Under the pieces are notes generated by a model that was given only the letters and a program-made list of their open reading frames with translations, was not told where the DNA came from and made no database searches. A stretch of 64,000 bases of DNA from Ruminococcaceae bacterium UBA1417 (GTDB taxonomy: Bacteria > Bacillota > Clostridia > Oscillospirales > Acutalibacteraceae), in contig DBPP01000015.1 in assembly GCA_002305575.1 (NCBI GenBank), forward strand, positions 99,702-163,701. The letters run 5' to 3'. A program made the translations under genes and the position numbers. Shown here piece by piece: positions 61,042 through 64,000 of this stretch; position 1 is the first letter of the stretch, and every line of letters starts with the position of its first letter.

Positions 61042-61830
61042 TTGGAGCAAAAGGCTTTTGAATTTATACAGGAAAAATTGCAGGAGGCACTCGGCGAACA
61101 GGGCTTCGGCGCAGCCACGCCGCTGGAGTCTGAAACCGGTAGAGCCGTGATGTTTTCGACCGGCGAGGTGGCTTACGGCCTGTTTTTCGAGGCGCAGAAA
61201 AAGCGCTTTGTGCTGCGCAGCACCACGATGAAAACGCCTGCGGAGCCGGGAGAATGGCGACAGCTTTCCATGTGGATCTTCGATGAAAAAGAGAACAATA
61301 TGAGCGACGCCGAAAGCATCGCCAACGATTTTGTGGAGATCGTGCAGGGATCGAAGCGCCGCGAAATGGTCAAGGTGGCGAAAAAGCGCCGCAAGAAGGA
61401 CGAGGAAAACAACGCGGATCCGCAGTTCTTCCTCAACCGTCTGGTACCAATCTTTCCCGAGTTGCGCCGTGAAATGAACGAGGAGCGCATTGTGTATGGT
61501 CAGGTGCGCGCTGCAATTTTCGCAAAGGAGAAGGTCGCCCCCAAGTGTGAGCAGCTGGCGCTGCAATATAAAGGCAGCGAACCGCTCAAGCGTCTGAGCA
61601 CCGTGTTGTGCGAGATGTATGCGGCCGGCGACATGGATACCCGCGCGGTGATCCAGTTCGGCGTTTTGAACAACATCGGCGACAGCGCCATTGCGAACAT
61701 CGTCGAGGGCTTCACGGAGGGCTGTGACCTGCAAAAGGTGTACAAGCACTCCAGAAAGCTGATTGGCAAGAAGATCAAGCCCGAAAAGAAGAAAAAACAG
61801 AAGAAAATCGAATCCCGGCTGAACGGCTGA
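61042..61830 (+). CDS. Uncharacterised protein with basic C-terminus
   Basis: 262 aa, not recognised. The N-terminal ~95 residues look like a small alpha/beta domain (LEQKAFEFIQEKLQEALGEQGF, VAYGLFFEAQKKRFVLRS). The middle carries a basic stretch (KRREMVKVAKKRRKKDEEN). A helical repeat-like region follows (~115-230), and the tail is Lys-rich (KKIKPEKKKKQKKIES). It could bind nucleic acid or be a ribosome-adjacent factor, judged only by charge. The start is TTG at 61042 with CGGAG 8 nt upstream; the predicted transcript begins near 61017, so earlier starts are unlikely. Confidence 0.72.
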   Translation: MEQKAFEFIQEKLQEALGEQGFGAATPLESETGRAVMFSTGEVAYGLFFEAQKKRFVLRSTTMKTPAEPGEWRQLSMWIFDEKENNMSDAESIANDFVEIVQGSKRREMVKVAKKRRKKDEENNADPQFFLNRLVPIFPELRREMNEERIVYGQVRAAIFAKEKVAPKCEQLALQYKGSEPLKRLSTVLCEMYAAGDMDTRAVIQFGVLNNIGDSAIANIVEGFTEGCDLQKVYKHSRKLIGKKIKPEKKKKQKKIESRLNG

Positions 61831-61847
61831 GAACCGCATGAAATTTG

Positions 61848-61917
61848 AAAAATAGCCCTTGACAGAGCGCCGCGCCATATGGTATGATAGGTATACCTCA
61901 GTTTAGGGGCTATTTTT
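61848..61917 (+). terminator. Long-loop hairpin enclosing the rpmG promoter
   Basis: AAAAATAGCCC (61848-61858) pairs perfectly with GGGCTATTTTT (61907-61917), then TT. The 48-nt loop contains the rpmG promoter. It may end the upstream transcript; as a terminator the loop is unusually large. Confidence 0.4.
61859..61888 (+). promoter_or_regulatory. Promoter of the rpmG-secE-nusG-rplK-rplA operon
   Basis: TTGACA (61859-61864), 18-bp spacer, TATGAT (61883-61888); TSS near 61895. Confidence 0.78.
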
Positions 61918-61987
61918 TTGCGCCTATTTTTTATGAGGGAGGCTGGGGCTGAACCCCAAATTTATTCCGTAAAACGGAGGTGCCGTC

Positions 61988-62137
61988 ATGAGAGTAAAAG
62001 TCGTAATGGCCTGCACGGAGTGCAAGCAGCGCAATTACAACACGAAGAAAAACAAGAAAAACGATCCCGACAGACTTGAGATGAACAAGTACTGCAGATT
62101 CTGCAAGAAGCACACGCTCCACAGAGAGACGAAGTAA
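61988..62137 (+). CDS. rpmG: 50S ribosomal protein L33 (zinc-binding form)
   Basis: 49 aa. VVMACTECKQRNYNTKKNKK and YCRFCKKHTLHRETK contain the two CxxC pairs of the zinc (C+) form. GGAGG precedes the ATG at 61988. First gene of the conserved rpmG-secE-nusG-rplK-rplA order. Confidence 0.96.
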   Translation: MRVKVVMACTECKQRNYNTKKNKKNDPDRLEMNKYCRFCKKHTLHRETK

Positions 62138-62152
62138 AGCGAGGACGTAAGT

Positions 62153-62386
62153 ATGGCCGAGACAACGAAAAAAGAAAACGGCTTCGTTCGCTTTGTCCAG
62201 AAAGCAGGAAAATTTTTCCGCGACTGCAAGGGTGAAATTAAGAAGATTGTATGGCCTACGCCCAACACCGTGTTCCGAAATGTCGGTGTTGTGCTGGCGA
62301 CAATCGTCATTCTGGCGATCTTCATTTTCCTGTTGGACACCGTCTTTATGAATCTGCTTGGTCTCGTCATGGAAGTGGCAAAGTAA
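62153..62386 (+). CDS. secE: Preprotein translocase subunit SecE
   Basis: 77 aa, the short Gram-positive form with one membrane helix (residues ~45-70) after the conserved amphipathic segment CKGEIKKIVWPTPNTV. Essential partner of SecY in the translocon. Confidence 0.95.
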   Translation: MAETTKKENGFVRFVQKAGKFFRDCKGEIKKIVWPTPNTVFRNVGVVLATIVILAIFIFLLDTVFMNLLGLVMEVAK

Positions 62387-62433
62387 GCCGCAGAGTGCAG
62401 ACAGCGCGTTGATTTAGAAGCGGAGGAAACGAA

Positions 62434-62958
62434 ATGTCGGACGAAGCAAAATGGTATGTTGTTCATACCTATTCCGGGTATGAAAACAAGGTCGCGTCGA
62501 ATCTTGAAAAAACGGTGGAAAACCACCAGCTTCAGGATTTGATTCACGAGATCCGCGTGCCCACGGAGAAGGTGCTGGAGGTTGGTTCCAACGGCAAAAC
62601 CAAGGAAGTGGAGCGCAAGATTTTTCCGGGCTACGTCATCATCAAGATGATTTTAACGGATGAATCCTGGTACGCGGTGCGGAATATCCGCGGCTGCACG
62701 GGCTTCGTCGGCCCGTCTTCCAAGCCGATCCCGCTCACAGCCGAAGAGGTCGAGCGCCTTGGCGTGGAAACGCGGAATGTGGAAGTCTCCTATAAGGTTG
62801 GTGACAGCGTCCAGATCACCGACGGACCGCTGGAGGGCTTCATCGGAACGGTGGACGAGATCGATATCGACAAGAATCGCATCCGCGTCACGGTTTCCAT
62901 GTTTGGACGCGAAACGCCGGTTGACCTTGAACTGGATCAGGCTGAACCGGTCGATTGA
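62434..62958 (+). CDS. nusG: Transcription termination/antitermination protein NusG
   Basis: 174 aa. NGN domain (WYVVHTYSGYENKVASNLEK, FPGYVIIKMILTDESWYAVRNIRGCTGFVG) and C-terminal KOW domain (GDSVQITDGPLEGFIGTVDEID). It binds RNA polymerase and modulates pausing. GGAGG precedes the ATG. Confidence 0.96.
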   Translation: MSDEAKWYVVHTYSGYENKVASNLEKTVENHQLQDLIHEIRVPTEKVLEVGSNGKTKEVERKIFPGYVIIKMILTDESWYAVRNIRGCTGFVGPSSKPIPLTAEEVERLGVETRNVEVSYKVGDSVQITDGPLEGFIGTVDEIDIDKNRIRVTVSMFGRETPVDLELDQAEPVD

Positions 62959-63008
62959 TTACGGTAAATTGCGGGTCTCCGCTTTTTATTGAGGGGGAGA
63001 ATCCCCCT

Positions 63009-63055
63009 GTGGGAGGAACGTCAAAACTCAAACCGGACGTTCCGCCAGCAACCAC
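63009..63055 (+). promoter_or_regulatory. Structured leader before rplK
   Basis: GTGG (63009-63012) pairs with CCAC (63052-63055) around an inner hairpin GGAACGTC (63015-63022)/GACGTTCC (63036-63043). It lies just upstream of the rplK SD and shares its plan with the rplA leader. Confidence 0.5.
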
Positions 63056-63076
63056 GAATTTTGGAGGTGCAAAGAA

Positions 63077-63502
63077 ATGGCTCAGAAGGTTACGGGCTTT
63101 ATTAAGCTCCAGATACCTGCCGGTAAAGCGACTCCGGCGCCACCGGTCGGACCGGCTCTCGGTCAGCACGGTGTTAACATCATGGCATTTACAAAGGAAT
63201 TCAACGAGCGCACCAAGAACGATGTGGGTCTTGTGATCCCGGTCGTTATCACAGTTTACGCGGACCGTTCCTTTACCTTTGTAACGAAGACGCCGCCGGC
63301 TGCCGTTCTCATCAAGAAGGCATGCGGCATCGAAACGGCTTCGGGTACACCGAACAAGACAAAGGTCGCAAAGATTACCCGCGAGCAGGTAAAGAAGATC
63401 GCCGAGCAGAAAATGCCCGATCTCAATGCAGCGTCCATCGAGAGTGCGATGAGCATGATCGCCGGTACGGCGCGCAGCATGGGCATCGAAGTTGTAGATT
63501 GA
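63077..63502 (+). CDS. rplK: 50S ribosomal protein L11
   Basis: 141 aa, exact family length. AQKVTGFIKLQIPAGKATPAPPVGPALGQHGVNIMAFTKEFNE at the N-terminus and KTKVAKITREQVKKIAEQKMPDLNAASIESAMSMIAGTARSMGI at the C-terminus are highly conserved (rRNA/GTPase-centre binding). GGAGGTG precedes the ATG. Confidence 0.97.
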   Translation: MAQKVTGFIKLQIPAGKATPAPPVGPALGQHGVNIMAFTKEFNERTKNDVGLVIPVVITVYADRSFTFVTKTPPAAVLIKKACGIETASGTPNKTKVAKITREQVKKIAEQKMPDLNAASIESAMSMIAGTARSMGIEVVD

Positions 63503-63512
63503 TTTTACCCGG

Positions 63513-63549
63513 GTGGGAGGAAACTCTCTGAGAATCCGATATTCACCAC
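63513..63549 (+). promoter_or_regulatory. Structured leader before rplA
   Basis: GTGG (63513-63516) with CCAC (63546-63549) around GGA-AA-CTC/GAG-AA-TCC, followed by the SD AGGAGG. Same plan as the rplK leader, beginning GTGGGAGGAA in both. L1 or L11 autoregulation is inference. Confidence 0.45.
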
Positions 63550-63565
63550 TTTAGGAGGAACTTGA

Positions 63566-64000
63566 ATGAAACACGGTAAAAAGTATGTCGACGGCGCAAA
63601 GCTGATCGAGCGCAGCCGTCTCTATGATACGGAGGAAGCGCTGGAGCTCTGCCTCAAGACAGGTACAGCAAAGTTCGACGAGACCGTTGAAGTCCATGTT
63701 AAACTGGGCGTTGACGGCCGTCATGCGGACCAGCAGGTTCGCGGCGCGATTGTTCTGCCGCACGGCACGGGTAAATCCGTCCGCGTGCTCGCAATCTGCA
63801 AGCCGGAGAAGGAAGAGGACGCCCGCAATGCCGGCGCCGATTATGTTGGCGGCAACGACATGATTCAGAAGATCCAGTCCGAAGGCTGGATGGATTTTGA
63901 CGTTGTCGTGACCACCCCGGACATGATGGGTATGGTTGGTCGTCTCGGTAAGATCCTTGGCCCCCGCGGCCTCATGCCGAACCCGAAGGCCGGTACGGTT
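63566..64000 (+). CDS. rplA: 50S ribosomal protein L1, N-terminal part (runs out of window)
   Basis: 145 of ~230 residues visible. KHGKKYVDGAKLIERSRLYDTEEALEL, KFDETVEVHVKLGVDGRHADQQVRG, LPHGTGKSVRVLAI and LGKILGPRGLMPNPKAGTV are diagnostic. AGGAGG precedes the ATG. L1 binds 23S rRNA and often its own mRNA. Confidence 0.97.
   Translation, partial: MKHGKKYVDGAKLIERSRLYDTEEALELCLKTGTAKFDETVEVHVKLGVDGRHADQQVRGAIVLPHGTGKSVRVLAICKPEKEEDARNAGADYVGGNDMIQKIQSEGWMDFDVVVTTPDMMGMVGRLGKILGPRGLMPNPKAGTV

Overview
This 64 kb window looks like a chromosomal segment of a Gram-positive anaerobe of the class Clostridia, most likely a gut-type Oscillospirales/Ruminococcaceae relative. Supporting signs are Shine-Dalgarno-led genes, frequent sigma-A promoters with 17-bp spacers, a BofA-like sporulation protein, PurO plus a stand-alone AICAR formyltransferase, a 2-oxoacid:ferredoxin oxidoreductase, HydE, a zinc-type L33 and rpmG-secE-nusG-rplK-rplA gene order. 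Coding DNA is about 58% GC in sampled lines, and most housekeeping genes lie on the + strand. The taxonomic call is inference; there is no 16S gene here.

Layout. 1-8.1 kb: end of an ABC exporter, an Fe-S aldo/keto reductase, murD, rnr, a small bofA-like gene, nagA and a zinc-ribbon membrane protein whose reading frame breaks at a perfect A AAA AAG slippery site. 8.2-11.2 kb: an intracellular GH5 enzyme and asnA, each with its own promoter and terminator. 11.3-16 kb: an AT-richer accessory stretch with a ROK regulator/acetyltransferase/DUF1349 operon, a Crp/Fnr-type regulator and a broken MATE exporter. 16-23.5 kb: a mixed metabolic set (GNAT, YhhN, SDR, YcxB-like membrane protein, MTA/SAH nucleosidase, GH27 alpha-galactosidase, cyclase, YhfC).

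23.5-31.2 kb: a purine operon (purE, M29 peptidase, purM, purN, purO, AICARFT, small membrane protein, purD) preceded by a leader with a short translated ORF and a terminator, and closed by a roughly 105-nt hairpin. 31.2-39.2 kb: a divergent carbohydrate locus. One arm encodes an esterase-like hydrolase, a GH125 alpha-mannosidase and a PfkB sugar kinase. The other encodes a complete ABC sugar importer whose binding lipoprotein has an unusual C-terminal membrane anchor. 39.2-44 kb: a lipoprotein, a second Fe-S aldo/keto reductase, DUF2752, hydE, a zinc-ribbon membrane protein and tRNA-Gly(GCC). 44-47.5 kb: a P-loop ATPase followed by a four-subunit 2-oxoacid:ferredoxin oxidoreductase.

47.5-50.7 kb holds a MacB-like ABC transporter and a PAP2 phosphatase gene that are both truncated at one shared junction, the signature of a deletion or inversion, or of a misassembly. 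50.8-61.9 kb: a P-type Ca2+-ATPase, pyruvate kinase with a HAD phosphatase, a TetR/methyltransferase unit with a 34-bp palindromic operator, KDPG aldolase, a flavodoxin-like reductase, another ROK-like regulator and an unrecognised basic protein. 61.9-64 kb: the rpmG-secE-nusG-rplK-rplA operon, cut by the window end. No CRISPR array, rRNA, insertion sequence or phage module was seen. The most unusual signals are the frameshift site, the ABC/PAP2 junction, the Crp-type divergent promoter, the purE leader, the rnr-bofA RNA pairing and the membrane-anchored solute-binding protein.
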